From Glaciimonas sp. CA11.2 (lineage in GTDB: Bacteria; Pseudomonadota; Gammaproteobacteria; Burkholderiales; Burkholderiaceae_D): a DNA stretch of 64,000 nucleotides. The stretch spans positions 3,968,001-4,032,000 of the forward strand of contig NZ_JAVIWL010000001.1 in NCBI RefSeq assembly GCF_034314045.1. Direction: 5' to 3'. The position numbers and the translations under genes were made by a program. Each line of letters opens with the position of its first letter. The stretch's first letter is position 1. Positions 17,431-27,279 of this stretch are shown here, piece after piece. Below the pieces are notes generated by a model, which worked only from the letters and a program-made list of their open reading frames with translations, did no database searches and had not been told where the DNA came from.

Positions 17431-19017
17431 ATGACACAACTGACACTACCAGCAGGATTAGAAATTAACGGCGCAATTCAAGCTGGATATGAAGAAATTT
17501 TGACGCCAGACGCATTGGCGCTGGTTGCAAAACTAAGCCGCGCCTTCGAATCGCGTCGCCAGGAATTGTTGGCGGTTCGCGTTGAGCGCGCAAAGCGTCT
17601 TGACGCTGGTGAGCGCCCAGATTTTCTGGCCGATACTGCGCATATCCGTAATGGCGACTGGAAGATCGCACCGATTCCACAAGCGCTGGAATGCCGTCGC
17701 GTAGAAATTACTGGTCCAGTTGAACGCAAAATGGTCATCAATGCTTTCAACTCTGGCGCTGACAGCTACATGACCGACTTCGAAGATTCGAACTCGCCAG
17801 TCTGGGATAACCAGATCACCGGCCAGATCAATCTGCGGGATGCGATTCGTAAGACAATCTCGCTCGAACAGAACGGCAAATCATACAAACTCAACGACAA
17901 AGTAGCGACGTTGGTTGTGCGTCCGCGCGGTTGGCATCTGGATGAAAAACACGTATTGGTCGATGGCAAACGTGTCTCAGGCGGTATTTTTGATTTCGCT
18001 CTTTTCATGTTTCACAATGCCAAAGAACAATTGGCACGCGGCGCTGGCCCGTATTTCTATTTGCCAAAGCTGGAATCGCACATTGAAGCGCGTCTGTGGA
18101 ATGACATTTTCGTCATGACTCAAAACGAACTTGGTTTGCCACAAGGCACGATCAAGGCCACCGTATTGATCGAGACCATTCTGGCCGCGTTCGAAATGGA
18201 TGAAATCTTGTATGAACTGCGTGAACACAGTGCTGGTCTCAATGCTGGCCGTTGGGATTACATTTTCTCGTGCATCAAGAAATTCAAGCTAGACAAAGAT
18301 TTCTGTCTGGCTGATCGCGCCAAAGTCACCATGACAGCACCGTTCATGCGCTCTTACGCGTTGCTATTGTTGAAAACTTGCCACAAGCGCAATGCGCCAG
18401 CAATTGGCGGCATGGCCGCATTGATCCCGATCAAGAACGATCCAGAGAAGAACGACATCGCCATGGGCGGTGTGCGCACTGACAAGGCACGCGATGCCAC
18501 TGACGGCTATGACGGTGGTTGGGTTGCCCATCCAGGTCTGGTCGAGCTGTCGATGGCCGAGTTCAAAAAAGTCCTGGGCGACAAGCCAAATCAAATCAGC
18601 AAGCAACGCGATGACGTCAATGTTACTGCGGCTGAATTGCTAGACTTTAAACCAGAAGCGCCAATCACTGAAGCGGGTCTGCGGTACAACATCAACGTTG
18701 GTATCCATTACCTCGGTGCCTGGTTGTCTGGCAATGGTTGCGTGCCGATTCATAACCTGATGGAAGATGCCGCGACAGCAGAAATCAGCCGTGCGCAAGT
18801 CTGGCAATGGATTCGTTCCACCAAAGGCGTCCTCGACAATGGCAAGAAAGTCACCGCCGAGATGGTCGTTGCGATGATTCCGGAAGAGTTGGCCAAGGTC
18901 AAAGAACTGGTCGGTAATGGTCCAACATATGACCGCGCTGCTAAAATCTTTGAAGAAATGTCGACCTCGTCTTCTTTCGCCGAGTTCCTGACATTGCCGC
19001 TATACGAAGAAATCTAA
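17431..19017 (+). CDS. aceB: Malate synthase A
   Basis: A 528-residue malate synthase of the AceB type (E. coli AceB is 533), condensing glyoxylate and acetyl-CoA to malate in the glyoxylate shunt, in the cytosol. Diagnostic blocks: [18 protein letters not shown] (about 109-126), the family signature around [16 protein letters not shown] (about 274-289), MTAPFMRSY, and IGGMAALIP near the active site. The ATG at 17431 follows AGGAG (17420-17424) and yields the normal N-terminus; an in-frame start at 17380 would add 17 unusual residues. Isocitrate lyase is not in this window. A strong terminator follows. Confidence 0.95.
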   Translation: MTQLTLPAGLEINGAIQAGYEEILTPDALALVAKLSRAFESRRQELLAVRVERAKRLDAGERPDFLADTAHIRNGDWKIAPIPQALECRRVEITGPVERKMVINAFNSGADSYMTDFEDSNSPVWDNQITGQINLRDAIRKTISLEQNGKSYKLNDKVATLVVRPRGWHLDEKHVLVDGKRVSGGIFDFALFMFHNAKEQLARGAGPYFYLPKLESHIEARLWNDIFVMTQNELGLPQGTIKATVLIETILAAFEMDEILYELREHSAGLNAGRWDYIFSCIKKFKLDKDFCLADRAKVTMTAPFMRSYALLLLKTCHKRNAPAIGGMAALIPIKNDPEKNDIAMGGVRTDKARDATDGYDGGWVAHPGLVELSMAEFKKVLGDKPNQISKQRDDVNVTAAELLDFKPEAPITEAGLRYNINVGIHYLGAWLSGNGCVPIHNLMEDAATAEISRAQVWQWIRSTKGVLDNGKKVTAEMVVAMIPEELAKVKELVGNGPTYDRAAKIFEEMSTSSSFAEFLTLPLYEEI

Positions 19018-19050
19018 TGTGACATCGGCCTTTGGGTCGATTCAACGTTA

Positions 19051-19079
19051 AAAAGCCGATCTTAGGATCGGTTTTTTTT
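19051..19079 (+). terminator. Intrinsic terminator of aceB
   Basis: AAAAGCCGATC pairs with GATCGG followed by eight T residues; loop TTAG. It lies 34 bases after the stop codon. Confidence 0.9.
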
Positions 19080-19193
19080 ATTGGCGTTTGTATTTTCTTA
19101 ATCGTGATTAATAAAATTTCAAAATTTAAATTTAAACATTTCAGAAAAATGAATGACATGAAAATTGATTAAGGAAGCGTATTTACGTTCTTA

Positions 19194-19216
19194 TTGTTGC
19201 ATTTAAAATGTATCTT
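19194..19216 (+). promoter_or_regulatory. NsrR operator upstream of nsrR
   Basis: Two 11-bp half-sites with a 1-bp spacer: TTGTTGCATTT-A-AAATGTATCTT. The right half matches the NsrR consensus AAATGCATCTT at 10 of 11 positions; the left half matches less well. It sits about 57 bases before the nsrR start, consistent with autoregulation by the NO-sensing repressor. Confidence 0.7.
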
Positions 19217-19272
19217 ACGTATGATGCCTTTATCGACTATTTTTTAACTGCCACACCCAACGTTTCCGTCCT

Positions 19273-19734
19273 ATGCAACTTACTAAATTTACCGACTTTG
19301 GACTACGTATTCTGATGTATCTGGCCTCAATACCCGAGCAGGATCTTGTAACTGTGGGTGAACTGGCGCATCGTTTTGACATTCCAAAGAATCACTTGAA
19401 TAAAGTGGTGAATAAGATGGTTAAACAAGACTGGATAATCGCTACGCCCGGACGTAATGGTGGTATTCGAATGGCGCAAGCCCCGCAAACATTACATTTA
19501 GGCGATATTTTGAGTGTGATGGAGGGGCATACACAACTTGTCGATTGTGAGCAGCCTTTGTGTATTTTAAAAGGAAATTGTTATTTGAAACGGGTTCTTG
19601 ATAATGGGCAACGCGCGTTTTATGCCGACATGAATCGCTATAGCCTAGCTGAGTTGGTGCAACCGGAAACCGCTGGGCCACAAACTGCTGGCATCATTGC
19701 GCGCATGCATTTTCAGCCCTCAATGGCGCAGTAA
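19273..19734 (+). CDS. nsrR: NO-sensing repressor NsrR (Rrf2 family)
   Basis: A 153-residue Rrf2-family regulator. The winged helix covers residues 1-70 (MQLTKFTDFGLRILMYLA; RFDIPKNHLNKVVNKM). The iron-sulfur ligands appear as the C-x5-C-x5-C spaced set in DCEQPLCILKGNC (about residues 94-106), the NsrR pattern. NsrR represses NO-detoxification genes, and NO attack on its cluster relieves repression. hmp follows 100 bases downstream on the same strand, and NsrR-like operators lie before both genes. No Shine-Dalgarno is obvious ahead of the ATG. Confidence 0.92.
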   Translation: MQLTKFTDFGLRILMYLASIPEQDLVTVGELAHRFDIPKNHLNKVVNKMVKQDWIIATPGRNGGIRMAQAPQTLHLGDILSVMEGHTQLVDCEQPLCILKGNCYLKRVLDNGQRAFYADMNRYSLAELVQPETAGPQTAGIIARMHFQPSMAQ

Positions 19735-19800
19735 GATAGTCGTCACGCTGCAAATAGCAGTGGGATTTTGTTATTTATGCAACGCCTTTTTTTCTTCATA

Positions 19801-19823
19801 TTGTAGTATTTTAAATGTAACAA
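19801..19823 (+). promoter_or_regulatory. Second NsrR-like site before hmp
   Basis: TTGTAGTATTT-T-AAATGTAACAA is an 11-1-11 imperfect palindrome resembling the NsrR operator. It ends 11 bases before the hmp ATG, almost touching the AGGAG at 19825-19829, closer to the start than usual. It would imply either a very short leader or a roadblock for read-through from nsrR. Confidence 0.5.
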
Positions 19824-19834
19824 TAGGAGTATTT

Positions 19835-21070
19835 ATGATTTCTGCTAATGCCCGTCCTTACATTGATGCCTCCGTTCCCGTTTTGCGGGAGTATGGCGTT
19901 GCTATTTCTACCTGTTTTTATGCTCGTTTGTTTGAGGCGCATCCTGAACTAAAGAATATTTTCAATATGGCGAATCAGAAAAATGGCAGCCAACAGCAAG
20001 CGTTAGCAAGCGCATTATTTGCTTATGCCGCCAACATTGATAATGCTGATGCGCTTACCCCGGTCATCAGTCGAATCGTGCAAAAACATGTCAGCCTTGG
20101 TATCCGCGCGGAGCATTATCCTATCGTTGGCCATCATTTACTCGCTGCTATCGGCGAAGTACTCGGTAAGTCGGCAACCCCAGAATTGATCGCGGCGTGG
20201 GCCGAGGCTTATGATGCGTTAGCTAGCGCGTTTATTGGCGAAGAAAAGAAGTTGTATGCGTCGCACCAGATTGAACCAGGTCAACTACGTGAGATGGTCG
20301 TCACTCACAAGAAAAAAGAAAGTCAAACGGTCACCTCTTTTTATTTGGAGTCGGTAGATGGATTACCCTTGCCAGCCTTTCAACCAGGCCAGTACATCAG
20401 CATTGCAAGAAACGTTGTTGCGTTAAACTTAAGGCAGTTGCGGCAATACAGTTTGTCAGGCGCACCAGATCAACCATACTGGCGCATCAGTGTTAAACGC
20501 GAAGACAAGGACGAGCAAGGCAATCCCGCCGGAATGGTATCCAATCTGCTGCATGCCGAAGCTAATGTTGGCGATAAATTGTGGGTCAGTCCACCTTGCG
20601 GTGACTTTGTTATGGACAAAAATATTCGGACACCGTTGGTATTGATTAGTGCAGGTGTCGGCATCACGCCAATGATGAGTATGTTGCATGGCAGTCTTCA
20701 GCAAACTCCGGCGCGCCATGTGCATTTTTTATATGCGACCCTGGATGGGCATCATCATCCACTGAAGGCTGAATTGGCAGCATTAAGCGCATTTCAGAAA
20801 TTGCCAGAACAGGCAGCCATATTGACTACCCATTTTGCGTACGCGACACCAACCGCCGAAGATCGGGCAGCCAATGATTTTGACCAGTCCGGCTATTTGG
20901 AACTGGACAAGTTGGACTCGTCGCTATTACCAAAAAATGGAGATTACTATTTGTGTGGTCCCAGCGTCTTTATGCGCATCCAGCGGCAGGCTCTGCTCGA
21001 CAGAGGAATTGCGGCCAATCAAATTCGGCAGGAGATTTTTGGCCCGGCTTTACTAGAGAATTTGCAATAA
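19835..21070 (+). CDS. hmp: Flavohaemoprotein, nitric oxide dioxygenase
   Basis: A 411-residue flavohaemoglobin. The globin domain (1-140) has the distal Tyr in CFYARLFEAHPELK (about residue 28) and the proximal haem His in the segment QKHVSLGIRAEHYPIVGHHLL. The FAD domain (150-255) carries RQYSLS, and the NAD domain (260-411) has LVLISAGVGITPMMSML and the C-terminal EIFGP. It converts NO plus O2 to nitrate using NAD(P)H in the cytosol. The start at 19835 has AGGAG 5 bases ahead; a longer in-frame reading from 19697 overlaps nsrR and is rejected. Confidence 0.96.
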   Translation: MISANARPYIDASVPVLREYGVAISTCFYARLFEAHPELKNIFNMANQKNGSQQQALASALFAYAANIDNADALTPVISRIVQKHVSLGIRAEHYPIVGHHLLAAIGEVLGKSATPELIAAWAEAYDALASAFIGEEKKLYASHQIEPGQLREMVVTHKKKESQTVTSFYLESVDGLPLPAFQPGQYISIARNVVALNLRQLRQYSLSGAPDQPYWRISVKREDKDEQGNPAGMVSNLLHAEANVGDKLWVSPPCGDFVMDKNIRTPLVLISAGVGITPMMSMLHGSLQQTPARHVHFLYATLDGHHHPLKAELAALSAFQKLPEQAAILTTHFAYATPTAEDRAANDFDQSGYLELDKLDSSLLPKNGDYYLCGPSVFMRIQRQALLDRGIAANQIRQEIFGPALLENLQ

Positions 21071-21203
21071 AGGTATAGGCAGCATATTAATTGGTGGACA
21101 CTGTTGTAACAATTTATTGGTTGCATAAAGGAAACTATAAAAGTGCAAAAATGCAGTATCCTCGCAATCTGAGATTTCATATTTGCCCAATCAGAGGATA
21201 TCT

Positions 21204-24200
21204 ATGCAACAAGTGAGACAACCAAAAGAAGAGAGAAGTAGCGTTAGGATATTTCTAATGCTGCTTTTTTTTGTCTTCAGATTTTTGGGTGTAGCCTTTA
21301 GCAGTCCCGTTGCAATGGTGTTGGCCCGAATATTGTGCCAAATTCTGCCGATATTACGGTCCACATCGTTGCCCATATTGGTAGCCGTATCGAGCATATT
21401 TGCTCAAATGGCGCAAGCCGCGCCGGTACCTAAAATCAATACTTTTTCACCGCAAGGAGCAATTATCCAAGTGCGTCAGGTGCGGGTACAATTTTCTGAG
21501 GCCGCGGTGAAGTTCGGTGATCCAAAAGCACCGATGCCGTTTGATATTCAATGTAAAGAGGCCGGTAGCGGACGTTGGGCCGATGACAAAAACTGGATTT
21601 ATGATTTTGAGCGCGATGTGCCACCGGGCACGCGCTGTTCTTTTGCTCTGAAATCTGACTTCACATTGTTATCCGGTGCTGTAATAACCGGTAAAAAAAT
21701 ATTTCAGTTCAATACCGGTGGCCCCGCTGTTATCAATGTAATGCCCAGAGGCGACTCCATCGACGAGCAACAAGTTTTCATTCTCGTGCAAAATGGTGTC
21801 GCCACCAGCGATAGTCTCCTTAAACATGTCTATTGCGAAGCCGAAGGCGTGCATGAGCGGATTCCGGTTAAGTTGATTACCGGGGCATCTCGCAAGGTAT
21901 TACTGGATCAGTTTGCAGAAAAAATTAATCCGGAAGTCGTTAGTACCGTGCAATGCCAGCAGCGCTTGCCGAACGACAGCGCAGTTCGACTTACGTGGGA
22001 CAAGGGTGTGGTTACGCCATCAGGCATCGCCACCACGCAGCCGCAAGTGTTCAAATTCAAAGTCCGCCCAAGCTTCACGGCCAGTGTCAGCTGCGAGCGC
22101 GAGAATGCCAATGCGGCTTGTGCACCGATTTTGCCACTGCGTATTTTATTCACTTCGCCCGTCACACGTGCACTGGCGGAAGCCGTAACGCTGAATGGCA
22201 GCAATGGCAAATTGAAACCTTTTTTTGAAAAAAACAATACCGACGACACCGTCTCGCAACTCACATTTAAACCGCCTTTTGCCGAAAGATCGGAACTAAC
22301 CATCGTATTACCAAGCGGATTCCACGACGAAAGTGGTCGCCCATTAACAAACGCCAATTCGTTTCCGATGAAAGTCCGCATGGCCGATTACCCACCGCTG
22401 GCAAAATTCCCCTCGGCACCATTCGGCATTATTGAACTGAACGCCGATGCCACACTGCCGGTCACATTACGCAGCGTTGAGACCAACATGCTTGCCCGCA
22501 GTGCGGATGGAAAAGTGAATCCCGGCAACGTCAGCAACCTCAAAGTCACCGATGATCAGAGTGTTATTGCATGGCTCACCAAGCTCAATCGATACCACGA
22601 AACCACTATTACAATCGGCAAAAAATCGGTGGAAACGCGTAGCATCGGCTTGCTGGCAAATCAAGCCGGAGCCAAAACGTTAAGCTTGCCACCTTCACCA
22701 GATGCCAAAAATGGGGTGAGGCCGTTCGAAGTTATTGGTATTCCGCTCAAAGATCCGGGTTTTTATGTGATCGAACTTGAATCACAAAAGCTAGGAGCCG
22801 CACTATTAGGCAAGGCCGTTCCGATGTACGTGCGCACCAGTGCGCTAGTGACCAATTTGTCGGTTCACGTCAAGATCGGACGTCAAAATGGTGCAGTCTG
22901 GGTAACTACTTTGGACAACGCCAAACCGGTAGAGAACGCCGATGTCAGAATCGCCGATTGTCGTGGTACCGAACTTTGGCGTGGAAAAACCAACAAGCTA
23001 GGCATCGCCATGGTGCCTGAATTTCCCGAAGATGGTTGTCGTAGCGGTCGGCAAAGTGCGCCAGGACAAATTGATGGCCTGTTTGTTAGCGCCCGTAAAA
23101 TCGATGAAAAAGGCCGTACCGATATGACCTTTGCCTTAACTTCATGGAACAACGGGATTGAATCCTGGCGTTTCAATCTACCGATGGACAACGACAAATC
23201 GGCAACGGTACGCGCCCACACGGTATTTGACCGGACGCTTTTTCGTGCAGGCGAAACGGCCTCAATGAAGCATGTCATCCGGACCGAAACCATGCAAGGT
23301 TTCGGTTTGCTACCAAAAGACCAATTGCCAACACGCGTGCGGATTATCCACCAAGGTAGTGGTCAGGAGTTTCAATTCCCGTTGATCTGGCGCGGACAAA
23401 AAAATGCCGAGACCGTATTCGCGATTCCAAAAGAAGCCAAGCTTGGACGTTATGACGTCACTCTGGATAGCGGCACGGTGAAAAGCGATACGAACGACAC
23501 TAACGACACTAACGACACTAACGCTCGAGGCCAGCGGAGTTACAGTACCGGCAGCTTCCGGGTGGAAGAGTTTCGTCTGCCACTCTTACAAGGACGCATT
23601 ACACCCCCGAAAACGTTAATAGCGCCGACCGACGTACCGCTTGATGTCCAATTAAATTACCTCAACGGCGGCGGTGCTTCTGGTCAAGCGGTGCATATCA
23701 CCAGTTTATTGCGCACTAAAGCGATCAGCTTTTCTGCCTACGACGGTTATTCCTTTTCAACGCTTTCCAGCGAATCCAATGACGGCAGCAGCGACAACGC
23801 TAACGGAGACGATCAAAAAATTGTTGCCGACAAATTGCCGGTCACGTTGGATAAAAATGGCGCTGGCAAAGCGGTAATAAAGGATCTGCCAGCCATTATT
23901 GCGCCGAAAGAATTATTGACTGAGATGACCTTCGCCGATCCGAATGGCGAAATACAGACCGTATCGAGCGTGGCCCCGGTATGGCCTTCGGCAATTGTCG
24001 TCGGTCTAAAAGCGGGCGAGTGGATATCTGTGAAGAAAAAATTAACCCTGACTGCGGTCGCCCTTAATCCCGCCGGTCAGCCGCAAGTTGGCATACCGAT
24101 TGAAATCAGTGGCCGTAGCAAGCAAACTAACTCCCATCGCAAACGCATGGTAGGCGGTTTTTATGCGTATGAAAATACCAATACTTCGACCGATCTGGGA

Positions 24201-27200
24201 GCGCTGTGTTCGGGTAAAACCGATGCGCGTGGTGTGATGATGTGTAGCATTGAGTTGTCAGAGGCGGGAAATGTCGAATTGACGGCTGAAGGCAAGGATG
24301 GCAGCGGCAAGGCATCGCTGGCGACCAGTTCTGTGTGGGTCACCAAACAGGGTGAGTTGTGGTTCGATGGTGAAAACCAGGACCGCATCGATATTTTGCC
24401 AGAGAAAAAACATTATCAGCCGGGCGAAACCGCCAAATTTCAAGTGCGCATGCCGTTTCGCTATGCCACCGCGTTAATCGCCATTGAGCGTGAAGGTGTG
24501 ATCGACACGCAGGTCATGCAATTGAACGGACAAGATCCGACTTTTAGCCTGCCGGTGAAAGCCAGTTATGGCCCGAACGTCTTTGTTTCAGTATTGGCAG
24601 TACGTGGCCGCATGCGTGATGTTCCGTGGTATTCATTCTTTACATGGGGTTGGAAAGAACCGTTGAACTGGTGGAGTGAGTTCAAAGAATATCAAGCACC
24701 TGGTGCAACCGTCGATCTGGCAAAACCAGCCTACAAATTTGGCATTGCCGAAATCATGGTCGGCACGGCGGCGAATCAGTTGGCGGTGACAGTCAAGGCC
24801 GATCAACCGAGCTACGCAATCCGTACTGTGGCCAAGGTGACAATTCAGGCCAATTTGCCAAATGGTAAGCCAGCCGCCCGTGCCGAAATCGCCGTGGCCG
24901 CAGTCGATGAGGCGTTGCTGGAACTTGAGCCGAATCGCAGCTGGGATTTGCTACAGGCGATGCTGCAACGTCGCAGTTATGGCGTTGAAACCTCGACCGC
25001 GCAAATGCAGGTCGTCGGCAAGCGCCATTATGGTCGCAAGGCGATTCCTGCCGGCGGTGGCGGTGGCAAATCGCCCACGCGTGAACTGTTCGACACGTTG
25101 TTGTTATGGAAGCCGGTTATTTTGCTGGATGCCAACGGACGGGCGCAGATTGATGTGCCGCTAAACGATGCGCTGAGCAGTTTCAAGATAGTCGCCGTGG
25201 CGCAAAGTGGCGACAGCCTGTTCGGCACCGGATCGGTCAGCATCCGCTCAACGCAGGATCTGCAATTGATTTCCGGGTTGCCACCGTTGGTGCGCGAAGG
25301 CGATAACTTTAGCGCAATGGTGACGGTGCGCAATACCACCACGCATGCCATGCAAGTCAATGCCACGGCACAAGCTAGCGGTGCGGCGGTATTATTGCCG
25401 ACCTCGGCAAACGCGCTAACTGCACCAACCAGATCTGCTCAGGCTGTTCTACCTATAATGCCAACCTTGCAAGGGAAGGAGTTGAGCATCCCACCTGGCG
25501 AGTCGCGTGAGTTGGTTTGGCAAGTGACCGTGCCGTCAGGTGTGAAACAATTAACGTGGGAAATCAACGCGCAAGAGCAGGGCGGCGCTAAAGTGAAAGA
25601 CAGTATCAAATTCACTCAGCGTGTGGTGCCAGCCGTGCCGGTGACGGTGCAACAGGCAACCTTCTTCCAGCTTGATAAAGCGTTCTCGCTACAAGTCGCA
25701 CAACCTGCCGATGCTTTGCCGGGGCGCGGCGGCTTAGCGGTCGCGTTATCGCCTTCATTAGCGGGCAATAATGAGGGGCTACGACGTTACTTTGCCGAGT
25801 ATCCTTTCTCTTGCCTCGAACAACAGGCTTCGCGAGCGATTGGTTTGCAAGATAACGCATTATGGCTAAAGGTCCTCAATGGCTTACCGACCTATCTCGA
25901 CAGCGATGGTCTGGCTTATTACTACCCACCGACTGAAAGCAATGCGCGGCACGGAAGTGATACGTTAACGGCTTATTTACTGGCGATCACGCAAGAGTCG
26001 GGCTTTGCCATCTCACAGCCAAGTCGCGACAAAATGCTGGACGGTTTAACCGCATTTGTTGAGGGCAAAATTACGCGTGACTTTTGGTCGCCGCAAAAAG
26101 ATCTCGATGTCCGCAAACTGGCCGCGTTAGAGGCGCTATCGCGCTATGACCGCGCACGGCCCTCCATGTTGGGGGCGATCCAGTTGTCGCCAAATCGTTG
26201 GCCGACTTCAGCGGTACTCGACTGGATTAATATATTGCAGCGGGTTACGAGTATTCCTGAGCGCGCTAAACGTCTTGCCGAAGCGGACCAAATACTCCGT
26301 TCAAGACTGAATTATCAGGGAACGCAGATGGGATTTTCTACCGAGAGCAGTGATTATTGGTGGTGGTTGATGACCGGTGGCGACGTCAACGCAAACCGTT
26401 TGGTATTGACCGTACTCAACGATCCGGCCTGGAAAGACGATATGTCAAAATTAATCAATGGCGCGATTCAACGGCAGTCACGCGGACATTGGTCAACGAC
26501 GACCGCCAATAGTTGGGGCAGTTTGGCACTACAGAAATTTTCACAGAAGTTCGAATCCGAAAAAGTATCAGGCATCACCAAAGTTGCGCTAGAGCCGGGA
26601 ATCGTCTCAGCAAATCCAAATCCGCCAAACGGCCAAAATTTCAGTTGGCTAGCAACGGGAGGCGGTAAGTTGCAAATCCCTTGGGCCAGCTCGGCCACGC
26701 CAGCGACGCTTAAGCTAACGCACATTGGTGGTGGTGCACCGTGGATCAACGTCCAAAGTTTGGCAGCGGTTGTATTGAAGAAGCCATTCTCCAGCGGTTA
26801 TCGGATCAATAAAAACATCGTTCCGATCGAGCAAAAAGAAAAAGGAAAATACACGCGTGGCGATATTTATAAGATCAATCTGGAAGTCGACGCACAGACC
26901 GATATGACGTGGGTCGTCGTCACTGATCCGATCCCGGCCGGTGGAACTTTGCTGGGCTCCGGGTTGGGACGCGATTCGGCGATTTCCACACTCAGCGAAC
27001 GACCAAGCGGCAGTGCGTGGCTGGCATACGAAGAGCGCAGCTTTGAGGCATTTCGTAGCTACTACGAATACGTGCCGAAAGGAAAATTCATAATGACCTA
27101 TACCTTCCGCATCAACAATCCGGGCGAATTTAATTTGCCGCCTACACGCGTGGAAGCCATGTACGCGCCAGAAATGTTTGGTGAAAGTCCTAATCCGAAA

Positions 27201-27215
27201 TGGACGGTGAAGTGA
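21204..27215 (+). CDS. Alpha-2-macroglobulin family protein (YfhM/A2M-like)
   Basis: A 2003-residue exported protein. The N-terminus has a long hydrophobic region (residues about 15-70) ending AQAAP, acting as a signal or anchor. Many macroglobulin-type beta domains follow. The thioester motif CLEQQ is at Cys1537, preceded by YPFS, and is followed by the alpha-helical domain. Bacterial A2Ms trap attacking proteases covalently in the periplasm. The gene is followed by pbpC, as in E. coli yfhM-pbpC, supporting envelope defence plus repair. Residues 762-773 are a (DTN)4 repeat encoded by 9-bp tandem units. ATG at 21204 has AGAGG upstream; a TTG at 21183 is an alternative. Confidence 0.93.
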   Translation: MQQVRQPKEERSSVRIFLMLLFFVFRFLGVAFSSPVAMVLARILCQILPILRSTSLPILVAVSSIFAQMAQAAPVPKINTFSPQGAIIQVRQVRVQFSEAAVKFGDPKAPMPFDIQCKEAGSGRWADDKNWIYDFERDVPPGTRCSFALKSDFTLLSGAVITGKKIFQFNTGGPAVINVMPRGDSIDEQQVFILVQNGVATSDSLLKHVYCEAEGVHERIPVKLITGASRKVLLDQFAEKINPEVVSTVQCQQRLPNDSAVRLTWDKGVVTPSGIATTQPQVFKFKVRPSFTASVSCERENANAACAPILPLRILFTSPVTRALAEAVTLNGSNGKLKPFFEKNNTDDTVSQLTFKPPFAERSELTIVLPSGFHDESGRPLTNANSFPMKVRMADYPPLAKFPSAPFGIIELNADATLPVTLRSVETNMLARSADGKVNPGNVSNLKVTDDQSVIAWLTKLNRYHETTITIGKKSVETRSIGLLANQAGAKTLSLPPSPDAKNGVRPFEVIGIPLKDPGFYVIELESQKLGAALLGKAVPMYVRTSALVTNLSVHVKIGRQNGAVWVTTLDNAKPVENADVRIADCRGTELWRGKTNKLGIAMVPEFPEDGCRSGRQSAPGQIDGLFVSARKIDEKGRTDMTFALTSWNNGIESWRFNLPMDNDKSATVRAHTVFDRTLFRAGETASMKHVIRTETMQGFGLLPKDQLPTRVRIIHQGSGQEFQFPLIWRGQKNAETVFAIPKEAKLGRYDVTLDSGTVKSDTNDTNDTNDTNARGQRSYSTGSFRVEEFRLPLLQGRITPPKTLIAPTDVPLDVQLNYLNGGGASGQAVHITSLLRTKAISFSAYDGYSFSTLSSESNDGSSDNANGDDQKIVADKLPVTLDKNGAGKAVIKDLPAIIAPKELLTEMTFADPNGEIQTVSSVAPVWPSAIVVGLKAGEWISVKKKLTLTAVALNPAGQPQVGIPIEISGRSKQTNSHRKRMVGGFYAYENTNTSTDLGALCSGKTDARGVMMCSIELSEAGNVELTAEGKDGSGKASLATSSVWVTKQGELWFDGENQDRIDILPEKKHYQPGETAKFQVRMPFRYATALIAIEREGVIDTQVMQLNGQDPTFSLPVKASYGPNVFVSVLAVRGRMRDVPWYSFFTWGWKEPLNWWSEFKEYQAPGATVDLAKPAYKFGIAEIMVGTAANQLAVTVKADQPSYAIRTVAKVTIQANLPNGKPAARAEIAVAAVDEALLELEPNRSWDLLQAMLQRRSYGVETSTAQMQVVGKRHYGRKAIPAGGGGGKSPTRELFDTLLLWKPVILLDANGRAQIDVPLNDALSSFKIVAVAQSGDSLFGTGSVSIRSTQDLQLISGLPPLVREGDNFSAMVTVRNTTTHAMQVNATAQASGAAVLLPTSANALTAPTRSAQAVLPIMPTLQGKELSIPPGESRELVWQVTVPSGVKQLTWEINAQEQGGAKVKDSIKFTQRVVPAVPVTVQQATFFQLDKAFSLQVAQPADALPGRGGLAVALSPSLAGNNEGLRRYFAEYPFSCLEQQASRAIGLQDNALWLKVLNGLPTYLDSDGLAYYYPPTESNARHGSDTLTAYLLAITQESGFAISQPSRDKMLDGLTAFVEGKITRDFWSPQKDLDVRKLAALEALSRYDRARPSMLGAIQLSPNRWPTSAVLDWINILQRVTSIPERAKRLAEADQILRSRLNYQGTQMGFSTESSDYWWWLMTGGDVNANRLVLTVLNDPAWKDDMSKLINGAIQRQSRGHWSTTTANSWGSLALQKFSQKFESEKVSGITKVALEPGIVSANPNPPNGQNFSWLATGGGKLQIPWASSATPATLKLTHIGGGAPWINVQSLAAVVLKKPFSSGYRINKNIVPIEQKEKGKYTRGDIYKINLEVDAQTDMTWVVVTDPIPAGGTLLGSGLGRDSAISTLSERPSGSAWLAYEERSFEAFRSYYEYVPKGKFIMTYTFRINNPGEFNLPPTRVEAMYAPEMFGESPNPKWTVK
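23487..23522 (+). repeat. In-frame 4 x 9-bp tandem repeat in the A2M gene
   Basis: Four near-identical 9-bp units (GACACTAAC with variation in the first) encode Asp-Thr-Asn four times. Unit length is a multiple of three, so slippage would change length without a frameshift. Confidence 0.9.
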
Positions 27216-27247
27216 GTGACTTAGTGCGTGACTTAGTCATTGCGCTG

Positions 27248-27269
27248 CCCATCCGATTGGTCGGATGGG
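27248..27269 (+). repeat. Hairpin covering the pbpC ribosome-binding site
   Basis: CCCATCCGA (27248-27256) and TCGGATGGG (27261-27269) form a perfect 9-bp stem with loop TTGG. The right arm contains most of the GGGGGAAG sequence that serves pbpC (start 27280), so folding would hide it. Confidence 0.7.
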
Positions 27270-27279
27270 GGAAGCGATA

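Noticed and set aside
21908..22381. A 157-codon antisense frame in the alpha-2-macroglobulin gene
   Set aside because: The plus-strand gene is unambiguous, and the antisense product has no recognisable feature.
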